Notes: a model not told the origin generated them from the letters alone. Numbered from the stretch's first letter, positions 21,280-29,387 are shown. The stretch: DNA of 64,000 nt from Variovorax sp. CF079 (GCF_900101545.1 NZ_FMZU01000002.1:310001-374000); one strand, 5' to 3'. Made by a program: numbers and translations.

Positions 21280-21297
21280 TTTCAGCATATGCTGAAA
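21280..21297. promoter_or_regulatory. Perfect 18-base palindrome centred on the AbiEi start codon
   Basis: TTTCAGCAT|ATGCTGAAA is a perfect palindrome whose centre is exactly the boundary before the ATG at 21289. It could act as an operator for self-repression and, in RNA, as a hairpin over the start. Confidence 0.7.
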
Positions 21298-22371
21298 GCC
21301 GATGATTTGATGAAAGATGTGGAGCGCCAGGCTGCGGGTGCTCTTCGCCTGCTCCTGGAGCATGTGCCTGCGATCAAGCTTCTGGACATCGAGCACGAGG
21401 CACTGACACCCGATCACGGGGTCGATATCGTGGCGCACATCGAGGTATATGGCAGGCGACAGGAGTTGGTCTGCGAAGTGAAGTCCAGTGGCCAGCCGCG
21501 CCACGTCCGGCTGGCGCTGCTGCAGCTACGCGATTACGTGGCGAATCAAGCAAAGGATGCCGTGCCCGTTTTCATCGCTCCCTACCTGTCGCCTGAAGCC
21601 CAGGCGCTGTGCCGCGAGCAGGAAGTGGGCTACCTCGATCTGGAAGGCAACGCGAGGTTGGCCTTCGGCAGCGTTTTCATCGAGCGCCAAGTCGCAAGCA
21701 AACCTGTTGCGGAGCGGCGTGAACTCAGGTCGCTGTTTAAGCCGAAGTCCGCACAGGTGCTGCGAGCGATGCTTCGCGATCCGCAGCGAGCATGGCGTGT
21801 CACGGAGCTTGCAGAGTCGGCGGATGTCAGCCTCGGGCACGTGAGCAATGTGCGCGTTGGCTTGCTGGACCGCGAGTGGGCACGAGTTTCAGAGGAAGGT
21901 CTGTACCTGTCCGAGCCCGACGCGCTTCTGGATGAATGGCGCGACGCCTACGAACCGCCAGTTGGCCGGCGTATGAGTTTCTACACGACGTTGCATGGCA
22001 GTTCGTTCGAGGAGGCCGCGCGGCGAGCGATGAGCTCGGATCGTGAGACGGGGCTTGTGGCATTGGCGTCCTTCTCGGCAGCGCACTGGCTCGCGCCGTA
22101 TGGCCGAACCGGTACGCAGTACTTCTATGCAGACGACGCTGGTCTTGAACAACTGAAGTCGGGCCTGAAGCTGTCGTCCGCCTCGAAAGGCGAGAACGTG
22201 ATGGTGACGTTGCTCAAGGACCTCGGTGTATTGCGCGATACGGTGGAGCCAGCACCTGGCGTCACCTGCACCAGTCCTGTCCAGACCTACCTGGATCTCG
22301 CCGCGGCTGGGGAGCGGGGGCGGGAGGCGGCCGACCATCTGCGACAAGAAAGGTTGAAATGGCAGAAATGA
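21289..22371 (+). CDS. AbiEi-family antitoxin / transcriptional regulator (type IV TA)
   Basis: A 360-residue protein. The N-terminal part (about 1-120) resembles a restriction-type fold with VKSSGQPRH and YLSPEAQALC. A winged helix-turn-helix follows at about 155-200 (AWRVTELAESADVSLGHVSNVRVGLLDREW), and the C-terminal half (about 225-355) matches the conserved part of AbiEi-like proteins next to AbiEii toxins. In type IV systems the antitoxin represses the operon and counters a nucleotidyltransferase toxin. Inverted repeats upstream fit autorepression. The toxin gene overlapping its 3' end is truncated, so this antitoxin may now be an orphan regulator. The family assignment is from memory. 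Confidence 0.65.
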   Translation: MLKADDLMKDVERQAAGALRLLLEHVPAIKLLDIEHEALTPDHGVDIVAHIEVYGRRQELVCEVKSSGQPRHVRLALLQLRDYVANQAKDAVPVFIAPYLSPEAQALCREQEVGYLDLEGNARLAFGSVFIERQVASKPVAERRELRSLFKPKSAQVLRAMLRDPQRAWRVTELAESADVSLGHVSNVRVGLLDREWARVSEEGLYLSEPDALLDEWRDAYEPPVGRRMSFYTTLHGSSFEEAARRAMSSDRETGLVALASFSAAHWLAPYGRTGTQYFYADDAGLEQLKSGLKLSSASKGENVMVTLLKDLGVLRDTVEPAPGVTCTSPVQTYLDLAAAGERGREAADHLRQERLKWQK

Positions 22372-22520
22372 CCCCAGGCGAGCCGCAGTCCGCAGCCGAC
22401 TACGATGACCGCACGACGGCGGCCGTCAAGACGGTGCTGATCGAAATCGGCCAGATCCTCGGAAGCGCGCCAATGCACACTTCAGGTGGCAATTTTCATA
22501 AATTGCGCAAGGGTACCTGA
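22359..22520 (+). pseudogene. Truncated AbiEii-like nucleotidyltransferase toxin (N-terminal remnant)
   Basis: An ATG at 22359 overlaps the antitoxin stop by 13 bases and encodes MAEMTPGEPQSAADYDD then RTTAAVKTVLIEIGQILGS, resembling the N-terminus of AbiEii-type toxins found with this antitoxin. After Ser36 (base 22466) the frame continues for only 17 unrelated residues to TGA at 22518-22520. The nucleotidyltransferase core (GS-x-DxD region) is missing. The sequence after the break includes GCAATTT-TCAT-AAATTGC (22489-22506), a hairpin unlike the neighbouring coding DNA, so a deletion or insertion end lies at about 22467. Confidence 0.6.
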
Positions 22521-22629
22521 GTTAGGGATCGCCCATGCCCGCGACAGCGCTGGTGCGCGCTTCTAGTTCGTTCGACTTGTCAAAGACCGCATCTGCGCCG
22601 GCCGCCAATCAGACCAAGGTGCCTGCCGC

Positions 22630-23064
22630 TCATTTCTTCATGGCCTTGATGTCGGCCTTGCCCTTCGCCTGTTCCGACTGGGCCTGCTTCACGCACGCAG
22701 TCTTGGCATCGCCCTTCTGGTCATCGCATTTCTCCTTGGCGACGCTGTAGGTGGCCTCCACCTTGGCCTCGGCCACCTTGCGCGCATTGCCGTCGCTGGG
22801 CTTGCGCTGCTGGTCGAACTCGGCCTTGGCGACCTTTTCCTTGCCCTTGGCTTCCGCGATGCAGACGTCCTTGGCGTTGTCCTTCATGGCGTCGCACAGC
22901 GCCTTGGCTGCCTTGTAGTCGGCTGCGATCTTGTCGCGGGCGGCCTTGTATTCGGCGTCGACCGGATCGATCTTCCCCGGTGGTGAGGGAGTCAGCTGTG
23001 CGCTGGCCTGGACGGCAAACAGGCACAACGATGCAATGGTGAACATCGACAGAAGCTCTTTCAT
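22630..23064 (-). CDS. Secreted Lys/Ala-rich protein with paired-Cys repeats
   Basis: A 144-residue protein with a signal peptide (cleavage near VQASAQ). The mature part is a charged helical region with two copies of a motif C-D-x2-K-x2-A-K-x2-C-[IV]-x2-A (CDAMKDNAKDVCIAEA and CDDQKGDAKTACVKQA), so each repeat could form one disulfide within a helical hairpin. Similar TolA-like envelope proteins are common in Burkholderiales; the function is unknown. The ATG at 23062-23064 is chosen for its Shine-Dalgarno (GAGGAGACC) and signal peptide; a longer in-frame extension is not convincing. Confidence 0.75.
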   Translation of the reverse strand: MKELLSMFTIASLCLFAVQASAQLTPSPPGKIDPVDAEYKAARDKIAADYKAAKALCDAMKDNAKDVCIAEAKGKEKVAKAEFDQQRKPSDGNARKVAEAKVEATYSVAKEKCDDQKGDAKTACVKQAQSEQAKGKADIKAMKK

Positions 23065-23305
23065 GGTGGTCTCCTCGTCGCTATCCAGACAGGGTGCAGA
23101 GGGCTGATGCGGCGGCGTGCCTGCATGCGGTCCGGCGTCAACAGCAATGTAGAAATCGACGGGTCCCGCAAAGGTAGGACGCTCCGTGGAGCGATCGTAG
23201 GTACATGCCGACGCGAGACTTGTCTTCATCGACCTTGACGACGTTGCTCGATTCGGTGCTCAGGCCATTTCCGGTGTCTCGGGGACTTGCTCATGTCGTA
23301 CTTTC
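23065..23305. other. Region without a supported gene
   Basis: About 240 bases upstream of the Lys-rich protein gene. On the minus strand one frame reads TGNGLSTESSNVVKVDEDKS, which looks protein-like but has no start or recognised homolog. It may be part of a decayed gene. No promoter could be assigned with confidence. Confidence 0.35.
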
Positions 23306-23505
23306 CTAGAGCTGACGGTTGAAATGGCTGAGGAACCAATCGCGCGCCAGCGCGGAAACAGCGCCGAGCGCGTCGGGCTCTTCGAACAGGTGGGTCGCGC
23401 CAGGCACGATCGCAAGCCGCTTCTGGCTGTGCAGCAACGCGAGCGCTTGCCGATTCAAGTCGATCACCGCCTCGTCGTTGCCGCCGACGATCAGCCACGC
23501 GGCTC
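23306..23505 (-). pseudogene. C-terminal fragment of an alpha/beta hydrolase (dienelactone hydrolase-like)
   Basis: In the frame ending at the TAG 23306-23308, the minus strand encodes AAWLIVGGNDEAVIDLNRQ, then LAIVPGATHLFEEPDALG and RDWFLSHFNRQL. This matches the C-terminal part of dienelactone-hydrolase-type proteins, with the catalytic Asp region (VGGNDE) and the His region (PGATHLF). The match starts near 23505; a stop codon follows upstream in frame near 23541 and there is no start. It is a 5'-truncated remnant. Confidence 0.7.
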
Positions 23506-23602
23506 GGCGTTGCGAACGGGCTGGGTCCCGATCGGAACTTCATCCGCCGCCGGGGTTTGTGTCACCGCGCCGTGCGGCGTGAAGTTTCGGCTTCGTGCAG
23601 GA

Positions 23603-24511
23603 TCAGGTGTCGGCAAAGCGGTCGAATAACACACCCCGCAGCCACTGGTTGCCCGGATCGCGGTGGAAGCGCGCATGCCAGAACGCGTTGATCGCGATCT
23701 GCGGCAGCGCCACCGGGTGCGTGCGCCAGACCAGCCCGAAGGGCTCGGCGATGCTTTGCGCCAGGCGCTCGGGCACGGTGGCGATCATCGGCGTGGAGCG
23801 CAGGATGTGGCCGATGGCCACGAAATGCGGCACCGTGAGCCGGATGCGCCGCGCGACGCCCTGCGCGGCCATCAGCTCGTCGACCTGGCCGTGGCCGGTG
23901 CCCGCGGCCTTGACCAGCAGGTGCTCGGCGGCGCAGAAATCCTTCAGCGTCAGCTTCGGCTTGGTCGCGAGCGCATGCGTGGCGCTGAAGAGGCACACGT
24001 AGCGCTGCTTGAACAGCCGGCGCTGGAAGATGCTGGCCTTCAACTGCGGCAAGAGGCCGATCGCGATGTCCACCTGGCCGGCCTCCATGGCATCGCGCAG
24101 GTTGACGGCGGTGTTGCGCACGGTGCTGATGGTCACGCCCGGCGCAGCGCGCGACAGCACCTCCATGAGCACCGGCGCGAAATAGATCTCGCCGATGTCC
24201 GTCATCGCGAGCGTGAAGCTGCGCGTGCTGGTGGCCGGATCGAAGACGGTCTGTTGATTGAGCGCGCCGTGCAGCGTGCCCATCGCGTAGGCCACGGGCT
24301 CCGCGAGCGACAGCGCGAAGGGCGTGGGTTCCATGCCGCGCGCGGTGCGCAGGAACAGCTCGTCGCCGAAAGCCCGGCGCAGCCGCGCCAGCGCATTGCT
24401 GATGGCAGGCTGCGAGAGGCCGAGCGATTCCGCCACGGCCGAGACGCGCTTCTCGGCCAGCATCCGGTCGAAGACCAGCAGCAGGTTGAGGTCGATGTCC
24501 CGAAGCTCCAT
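23603..24511 (-). CDS. LysR-family regulator of the nag operon (NahR/NagR-like)
   Basis: A 302-residue LysR protein. The N-terminal winged HTH (about 5-65) reads DIDLNLLLVFDRMLAEKRVSAVAESLGLSQPAISNALARLR, with the DLNLL start typical of NahR/NodD-type members. The C-terminal effector domain spans about 90-295. It is transcribed divergently from the salicylate hydroxylase genes, and a NahR-type box lies in the 72-base gap. By analogy it activates the operon with salicylate or a related aromatic as inducer; the inducer is an inference. Confidence 0.85.
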   Translation of the reverse strand: MELRDIDLNLLLVFDRMLAEKRVSAVAESLGLSQPAISNALARLRRAFGDELFLRTARGMEPTPFALSLAEPVAYAMGTLHGALNQQTVFDPATSTRSFTLAMTDIGEIYFAPVLMEVLSRAAPGVTISTVRNTAVNLRDAMEAGQVDIAIGLLPQLKASIFQRRLFKQRYVCLFSATHALATKPKLTLKDFCAAEHLLVKAAGTGHGQVDELMAAQGVARRIRLTVPHFVAIGHILRSTPMIATVPERLAQSIAEPFGLVWRTHPVALPQIAINAFWHARFHRDPGNQWLRGVLFDRFADT

Positions 24512-24522
24512 GCCGCACCTTT

Positions 24523-24537
24523 ATTCACAACGGTGAT
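24523..24537. promoter_or_regulatory. NahR/NagR-type LysR box
   Basis: ATTCAC-AAC-GG-TGAT fits the NahR/NagR binding pattern ATTCAC-N5-TGAT and contains the T-N11-A motif of LysR regulators. It lies between the lysR start (24511) and nagAa (24584). Confidence 0.6.
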
Positions 24538-24583
24538 TCGATGAATTCACGAGATTCTATTGGCCAATGTGAGAAGGATGCCG

Positions 24584-25591
24584 ATGATCGGCGCCATGGA
24601 ACTGCATATTCGCCCCTTCGCACGCACCATCGAGGTCCGCCCGGGCGCGAACCTGCTGGAGGTGCTGCGCGAGCACCAGGTGCCGGTCTCCTACAGTTGC
24701 ATGGCCGGGCGCTGCGGCACCTGCCGCTGCAAGGTGGTCGAAGGGCGGGTGCTGGACGCAGGGCAGGGGCAGGACGCGATGCGGCCCGAGGGCCTGCGCG
24801 AAAGCCATGTGCTGGCCTGCCAGAGCACACTGACCGAGAACTGCACCATCGAGATTCCCGAGCCTGACGAAGTGGTCGTGCACCCGGCGCGCATCGTCAA
24901 GGCCACTATTGCGGAGATCGAGACGCTCACGCACGACATCCGCCGGCTGCGCCTGAAGCCGGCCAAGCCCTTGTCGTTCTCGCCGGGCCAGTACGCCCAG
25001 CTGCAGTTCGCGCCCGAGCATGTGCGGCCTTATTCGATGGCCCGGCTCAGCGGCGACGCGGAGCTGGAGTTCCACGTGCGGCGCGTGCCCGGCGGCCGCG
25101 TGACCGACTATGTGTTCGAGCAACTGAAGCCCGGCGACGCGGTCCGTGTCAGCGGCCCGATGGGCGCCGCCTACCTTCGCACGCGGCACACCGGCCCGAT
25201 CCTGTGCGCGGCCGGCGGCACGGGGCTGGCGCCCGTGCTCGCCATCGTGCGCGGCGCCATCGAGGCCGGCATGCCCAACCCGATCCACCTCTATTTCGGC
25301 GTGCGATCGGACGCCGACGTCTACGGCCTCGAAGAATTGCGCGAGCTCCAGGCGCTGCATGCGGGACTCAAGGTGCACGTGGTCGGCGTGTCGGGCGCGA
25401 TGCGCCCGGGCTCGCGCCAGGGGCTGATCACCGACGCCATCCGGTCCGACTGGCCCGGCGGCTTCGAGGGCTGGCGCGCCTACCTCTGCGGCTCGCCCCC
25501 GATGGTGGAGGCGGTCACGCTGCTGCTCAAGGATCGTGGCCTGGCCGCAGAGAAGATCCATGCCGATGCCTTCTACATGCAGGGCACCTGA
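24584..25591 (+). CDS. nagAa: Salicylate 5-hydroxylase ferredoxin reductase subunit (NagAa-like)
   Basis: A 335-residue electron transfer protein. The N-terminal plant-type [2Fe-2S] domain has CMAGRCGTCRC and a distant Cys in VLACQST. An FAD domain (RPYSMA) and an NAD domain (CAAGGTGLAPVLAIV, YLCGSPPMVEAV) follow. It passes electrons from NADH to the Rieske ferredoxin. The ATG at 24584 has AGAAGGA at good spacing; the ATG at 24596 (MELHI) is the better match to NagAa N-termini and is a fair alternative. It is the first gene of the nag operon. Confidence 0.9.
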   Translation: MIGAMELHIRPFARTIEVRPGANLLEVLREHQVPVSYSCMAGRCGTCRCKVVEGRVLDAGQGQDAMRPEGLRESHVLACQSTLTENCTIEIPEPDEVVVHPARIVKATIAEIETLTHDIRRLRLKPAKPLSFSPGQYAQLQFAPEHVRPYSMARLSGDAELEFHVRRVPGGRVTDYVFEQLKPGDAVRVSGPMGAAYLRTRHTGPILCAAGGTGLAPVLAIVRGAIEAGMPNPIHLYFGVRSDADVYGLEELRELQALHAGLKVHVVGVSGAMRPGSRQGLITDAIRSDWPGGFEGWRAYLCGSPPMVEAVTLLLKDRGLAAEKIHADAFYMQGT

Positions 25592-25620
25592 GACAGAGAA
25601 AGCGAGAAAAGGAGACTCCC

Positions 25621-26883
25621 ATGACCACCCCCCAATCCATCGTATTCCCCGAGAAGATCCACTGGGAGTCGGAGAAGACCAGCCGCATTCCCTTCATGGC
25701 CTACATCGGCGAGGACCAGCACAAGAAGGAGCTGGAGCGCTTTTTCTACAACAAGCACTGGTGCTACGTCGGCCTGGAAGCCGAGATCCCCAACGCCGGC
25801 GACTTCAAGCGCACCGCGATCGGCGAGCGCTCGGTGATCATGGTGCGCGATGCCGAAGGCGGCATCAACGTGGTGGAGAACGTCTGCGCCCATCGCGGCA
25901 TGCGCTTCTGCCGCGAGCGGCAGGGCAATCGCAAGGAATTCGTCTGCCCCTACCACCAGTGGAACTACACACTCAAGGGCGACCTGCAGGGCGTGCCCTT
26001 CCGGCGCGGCGTCAAGCAGGACGGCAAGGTCAACGGCGGCATGCCGGCCGACTTCAAGCCTGAAGAGAACAGCCTCAACAAGCTCAAGGTGGCCACGCGC
26101 GGCGGCGTGGTGTTCGCCTCCTTCGACCACGAAGTGGAGTCGCTGGAAGACTTCATGGGGCCGGCCATCCTGCATTACTTCGACCGCCTGTTCGACGGCC
26201 GCAAGCTCAAGATACTCGGCTACAACCGCCAGCGCATTCCGGGCAACTGGAAGCTGATGCAGGAGAACATCAAGGACCCGTACCACCCGGGCTTGCTGCA
26301 CACCTGGTTCGTCACCTTCGGCCTCTGGCGCGCGGACAACAAGTCCGAACTCAAGATGGATGCGCACGGCCGCCACGCCGCGATGATCTCGACGCGCGGC
26401 AGCGCGGGCAAGGCCGCGCAGGTCACGCAGGTGTCCAGTTTCAAGGAGAGCATGCAACTGAAGGACCCGCGCTTCCTCGACATCGTGCCCGAGCCCTGGT
26501 GGGGCGGCCCGACCGCGGTGATGACCACGCTGTTCCCGAGCGTGATCCTGCAGCAGCAAGTGAACAGCGTGTCGACGCGCCACATCCAGCCGGTGGGCCA
26601 CGATGCCTTCGATTTCGTCTGGACGCACTTCGGCTTCGAGGACGACAGCGAGGAGATGCAGCAGCGGCGCCTGCGCCAGGCCAACCTGTTCGGGCCGGCC
26701 GGTTTTGTCTCGGCCGACGACGGCGAGGTCATCGAGTTCTCGCAGCAGGGCTTCGAGCAGAAGCCTTATCACCGCACGCTGGCCGAGCTCGGCGGGCGCG
26801 AGGTGGAAGACACCGATCACATGGTGACCGAGACGTTGATCCGCGGCATGTACAAGTATTGGCGCAAGGTGATGGAGGCATGA
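25621..26883 (+). CDS. nagG: Salicylate 5-hydroxylase large oxygenase subunit (NagG-like)
   Basis: A 420-residue Rieske oxygenase alpha subunit. The Rieske motif is [14 protein letters not shown] then CPYHQWNY (C-x-H ... C-x2-H). The mononuclear iron site is in [13 protein letters not shown], with the bridging Asp. The sequence around [14 protein letters not shown] and GGPTAVMTT resembles NagG of Ralstonia U2, which hydroxylates salicylate to gentisate; the gene order Aa-G-H-Ab is the same. A related monoaromatic acid substrate cannot be excluded. Shine-Dalgarno AAAAGGAGA precedes the ATG. Confidence 0.9.
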   Translation: MTTPQSIVFPEKIHWESEKTSRIPFMAYIGEDQHKKELERFFYNKHWCYVGLEAEIPNAGDFKRTAIGERSVIMVRDAEGGINVVENVCAHRGMRFCRERQGNRKEFVCPYHQWNYTLKGDLQGVPFRRGVKQDGKVNGGMPADFKPEENSLNKLKVATRGGVVFASFDHEVESLEDFMGPAILHYFDRLFDGRKLKILGYNRQRIPGNWKLMQENIKDPYHPGLLHTWFVTFGLWRADNKSELKMDAHGRHAAMISTRGSAGKAAQVTQVSSFKESMQLKDPRFLDIVPEPWWGGPTAVMTTLFPSVILQQQVNSVSTRHIQPVGHDAFDFVWTHFGFEDDSEEMQQRRLRQANLFGPAGFVSADDGEVIEFSQQGFEQKPYHRTLAELGGREVEDTDHMVTETLIRGMYKYWRKVMEA

Positions 26884-27359
26884 CCATGGCGCCGCATGAC
26901 TACTTCGAGCTGAGCCAACTCTACGCCGACTACGCACGTGCCGTTGACTCGGGCAACTGGGATTTGTGGCCCGCCTTCTTCATCGACGAGTGCAGCTACC
27001 GCCTGCAGCCGCGCGAGAACCACGAGCGCGGCCTGCCGCTCGCCACCTTGTCCTTCGAGAGCAAAGGCATGCTGGAAGACCGCGTCTACGGCATTCGCGA
27101 GACGCTGTTTCACGACCCCTACTACCAGCGCCATGTAGTAGGCCTGCCGCTGGTGCATGGCGTCGACGAGGACGGCACGATCCGCAGCGAAGCCAACTAC
27201 GCCGTGTTCCGCACCAAGCTCAGCGAACTCTCCACCGTCTTCAATGTGGGCCGCTACATCGACACGGTCGTGCGGCGGCCCGAAGGCCTGAAGTTCGCTT
27301 CACGCCTCGTCGTCTACGACAGCGAAATGATCCCGAACTCCATCATCTATCCGATCTGA
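26880..27359 (+). CDS. nagH: Salicylate 5-hydroxylase small oxygenase subunit (NagH-like)
   Basis: A 159-residue Rieske dioxygenase beta subunit (SnoaL/NTF2-type fold): [36 protein letters not shown] and [13 protein letters not shown]. The subunit builds the alpha3beta3 oxygenase with NagG. The ATG at 26880 overlaps the nagG stop (ATGA) and is preceded by GGAGG; a second Met two codons on is possible. Confidence 0.9.
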   Translation: MTMAPHDYFELSQLYADYARAVDSGNWDLWPAFFIDECSYRLQPRENHERGLPLATLSFESKGMLEDRVYGIRETLFHDPYYQRHVVGLPLVHGVDEDGTIRSEANYAVFRTKLSELSTVFNVGRYIDTVVRRPEGLKFASRLVVYDSEMIPNSIIYPI

Positions 27360-27381
27360 GACGAGGCCCACGAGGATGAAC

Positions 27382-27717
27382 ATGAGCACTACTTCCTGGA
27401 TCGACGCCGCCGCCGTCGACGAACTGCCGGCCGACGACGTGTTGGGCATCGAGGTCGAGGGACGCGACCTCGCGCTCTACAGCGTGGACGGCGAGGTCTT
27501 CGCGACGAGCAACACCTGCACGCACGGCCAGGCCCGCCTGTGCGACGGCTTTCTCGAAGGCCACGAGATTGAGTGCCCCTTGCACCAGGGCAAATTCGAC
27601 GTGCGCACCGGCAAGGCGATGTGCGCGCCGCTCACCGAGGACCTGCGCAGCTATCCGGTGAAGATCGAGGCCGGGCGCGTGTACGTCGCGCTCGACGAGA
27701 TCGAATGGGCGCCGTGA
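27382..27717 (+). CDS. nagAb: Rieske ferredoxin of salicylate 5-hydroxylase (NagAb-like)
   Basis: A 111-residue Rieske ferredoxin with [11 protein letters not shown] and [10 protein letters not shown] providing the two Cys and two His ligands. It carries electrons from NagAa to NagGH. Of two Met codons at 27376 and 27382 the second has the better spacing from GAGG. It is the last gene of the operon; folA converges 25 bases later. No naphthalene dioxygenase subunits (nagAcAd) or gentisate ring-cleavage genes are adjacent. Confidence 0.92.
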   Translation: MSTTSWIDAAAVDELPADDVLGIEVEGRDLALYSVDGEVFATSNTCTHGQARLCDGFLEGHEIECPLHQGKFDVRTGKAMCAPLTEDLRSYPVKIEAGRVYVALDEIEWAP

Positions 27718-27741
27718 TGTGCGGAGAGCGGTTGCCGGCCT

Positions 27742-28236
27742 TCAGGGCCGTTCGAGCGTGACGAAGGCGTAGGGCAGGCCGTTGGCCGCGATGTGCGACT
27801 CGCGTGCGGTCTCGCGCCAGGACACGTCGAAGCGCGGCGCCCAGGCGTCGCCTTCGTAGTCGCGCCCGATCTCGGTGACGAGGGCGCGCTGCGCCAGCGG
27901 CTCGGCCTCGGCATAGATCTGTGCGCCGCCGATCACCCAGACCTCGGGCAACTGCTCGTCTTCGCAGCGGATCAAGGCCTCGCGCAGGCTGCCGGCACGC
28001 TCTGCGCCGTCGCTCTGCCAATCCGCCTGGCGCGTGATCACGATGTTGCGGCGGCCCGGCAGCGGGCGGAAGCGCGGCGGCAGCGAGTCCCAGGTCTTGC
28101 GGCCCATGATCACCGGCGCGCCGGCGGTCTGTTGCTTGAAGTGCGCCATGTCCTCGGGCAGATGCCAGGGCATCACGCCGTCGCGGCCGATCACGCCGTT
28201 GGCGGCGCGTGCGAGGATCAGGTTGATGCGCGTCAT
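27742..28236 (-). CDS. folA: Dihydrofolate reductase
   Basis: A 164-residue DHFR: INLILARAANGVIGRDGVMPWHLPEDMAHFK with the catalytic Asp of the PEDM stretch, VIMGRKTWDSLP, and VWVIGGAQIYAEA. It regenerates tetrahydrofolate, the cofactor oxidised by ThyA, and follows thyA after a 3-base gap, so the two are almost certainly cotranscribed. Trimethoprim would be the inhibitor. Confidence 0.97.
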   Translation of the reverse strand: MTRINLILARAANGVIGRDGVMPWHLPEDMAHFKQQTAGAPVIMGRKTWDSLPPRFRPLPGRRNIVITRQADWQSDGAERAGSLREALIRCEDEQLPEVWVIGGAQIYAEAEPLAQRALVTEIGRDYEGDAWAPRFDVSWRETARESHIAANGLPYAFVTLERP

Positions 28237-28239
28237 GGT

Positions 28240-29070
28240 TCAGACGGCCACGGGTGCCTTGATGGCCGGGTGATGCTGATAGTCGACGACCTCGAAGTCC
28301 TCGTATTCGTAGTCGAAGATCGAGGCCGGCTTGCGCTTGATGACCAGCGTCGGGTAAGGGTAGGGCGTGCGGCTCAGCTGCAGCGCCACCTGCTCGGCAT
28401 GGTTGCTGTAGATATGGCAGTCGCCGCCGGTCCAGACGAAATCGCCGACGTCCAGATCGCATTGCTGCGCGATCATGTGCGTGAGCAGCGCGTAGCTCGC
28501 GATGTTGAAGGGCACGCCGAGAAAGATGTCGGCGCTGCGCTGATAGAGCTGGCACGAGAGGCGGCCCCGTCCTGAGCCTGTCGAAGGAGCCACATAGAAC
28601 TGGAAGAAGGCATGGCAGGGCATCAGCGCCATCTTCGAGAGCTCGGCCACGTTCCATGCGCTCACGATGATGCGGCGCGAATCCGGGTTAGTCTTGAGCG
28701 TGTCGATCACCTGCTGGATCTGGTCGATGTGGCCGCCGTCCGGGGTCGGCCAGCTGCGCCACTGAACGCCGTAGACCGGACCCAGGTCACCGTCCTCGCG
28801 CGCCCATTCGTCCCAGATGGTGACGCCGCGCTCCTTCAACCAGTTGTTGTTGCTGGAGCCGGTCAGGAACCACAGCAGCTCCTGGATGATGGATTTGAGA
28901 TGCACCTTCTTCGTGGTGACCAGCGGAAAGCCTTCGTTCAGGTCGAAGCGCATCTGGTGGCCGAACACGCTCTTGGTGCCGGTGCCCGTGCGGTCGCTCT
29001 TGTGCACGCCGGTCATGTCGACGTGGCGCATGAAGTCTTCGTATTGGGAGCGGATGGGGCGGGTGGTCAT
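28240..29070 (-). CDS. thyA: Thymidylate synthase with an in-frame repeat-derived insertion
   Basis: A 276-residue ThyA, which methylates dUMP to dTMP. Marks: SDRTGTGT, the catalytic [10 protein letters not shown] with Cys152, [15 protein letters not shown], and GDCHIYSNH. Compared with E. coli ThyA, residues 162-170 (PSTGSGRGR) replace a three-residue turn (DGK), a net gain of six residues in the loop just after the active-site strand. The DNA for these residues contains the dispersed repeat CTTCGACAGGCTCAGGAC. The enzyme otherwise looks intact. The ATG follows the ccdB stop by one base. Confidence 0.96.
   Translation of the reverse strand: MTTRPIRSQYEDFMRHVDMTGVHKSDRTGTGTKSVFGHQMRFDLNEGFPLVTTKKVHLKSIIQELLWFLTGSSNNNWLKERGVTIWDEWAREDGDLGPVYGVQWRSWPTPDGGHIDQIQQVIDTLKTNPDSRRIIVSAWNVAELSKMALMPCHAFFQFYVAPSTGSGRGRLSCQLYQRSADIFLGVPFNIASYALLTHMIAQQCDLDVGDFVWTGGDCHIYSNHAEQVALQLSRTPYPYPTLVIKRKPASIFDYEYEDFEVVDYQHHPAIKAPVAV
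28567..28588 (-). repeat. Dispersed CTTCGACAGGCTCAGG-type repeat inside thyA
   Basis: On the minus strand this reads TCCTTCGACAGGCTCAGGAC plus GG. It is the core of a short mobile-like repeat whose translations (PSTGSG, FDRLRTG, LSLSK) recur in many proteobacterial genomes. Only one copy was seen in this window. Confidence 0.75.
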
Positions 29071-29071
29071 G

Positions 29072-29386
29072 TCAGTAGCCTGGAAACAGGGTATCCAGGG
29101 CGTCTTGGATTTCGAGTTGTCTATCGGCGAGGTTGGTGACGGGGCGGCGCAGATCGCTGATCGGCACGGCGCCGATCGAAGCCGTGTCCATGATCACCGC
29201 CTTGCCTGCCACCTCGAGCTCCGGATTCAGGTTCCGGACGCGGGTGGTGAACCTGCCGCGTATATAGAGAGGCACCACCACGCGTGTTTCGAGGACATCC
29301 AGAAAGCCGTTCTGAACGTCGAGCATGAATGGAATTGTCGTGCGGTCTGCGGGATCGGGATTGGCGTAGACGTCGAAGCGAGCCAT
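29072..29386 (-). CDS. ccdB: CcdB-family toxin (gyrase poison)
   Basis: A 104-residue CcdB protein: [47 protein letters not shown], and a C-terminus [10 protein letters not shown]-plasmid CcdB poisons GyrA and needs its last residues (W99-G100-I101, ending FWGI); here the end is FPGY, so the Trp is absent. The start at 29384-29386 lies one base after the ccdA stop. The stop lies one base before thyA. Activity is uncertain because of the changed C-terminus. Confidence 0.88.
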   Translation of the reverse strand: MARFDVYANPDPADRTTIPFMLDVQNGFLDVLETRVVVPLYIRGRFTTRVRNLNPELEVAGKAVIMDTASIGAVPISDLRRPVTNLADRQLEIQDALDTLFPGY

Positions 29387-29387
29387 C

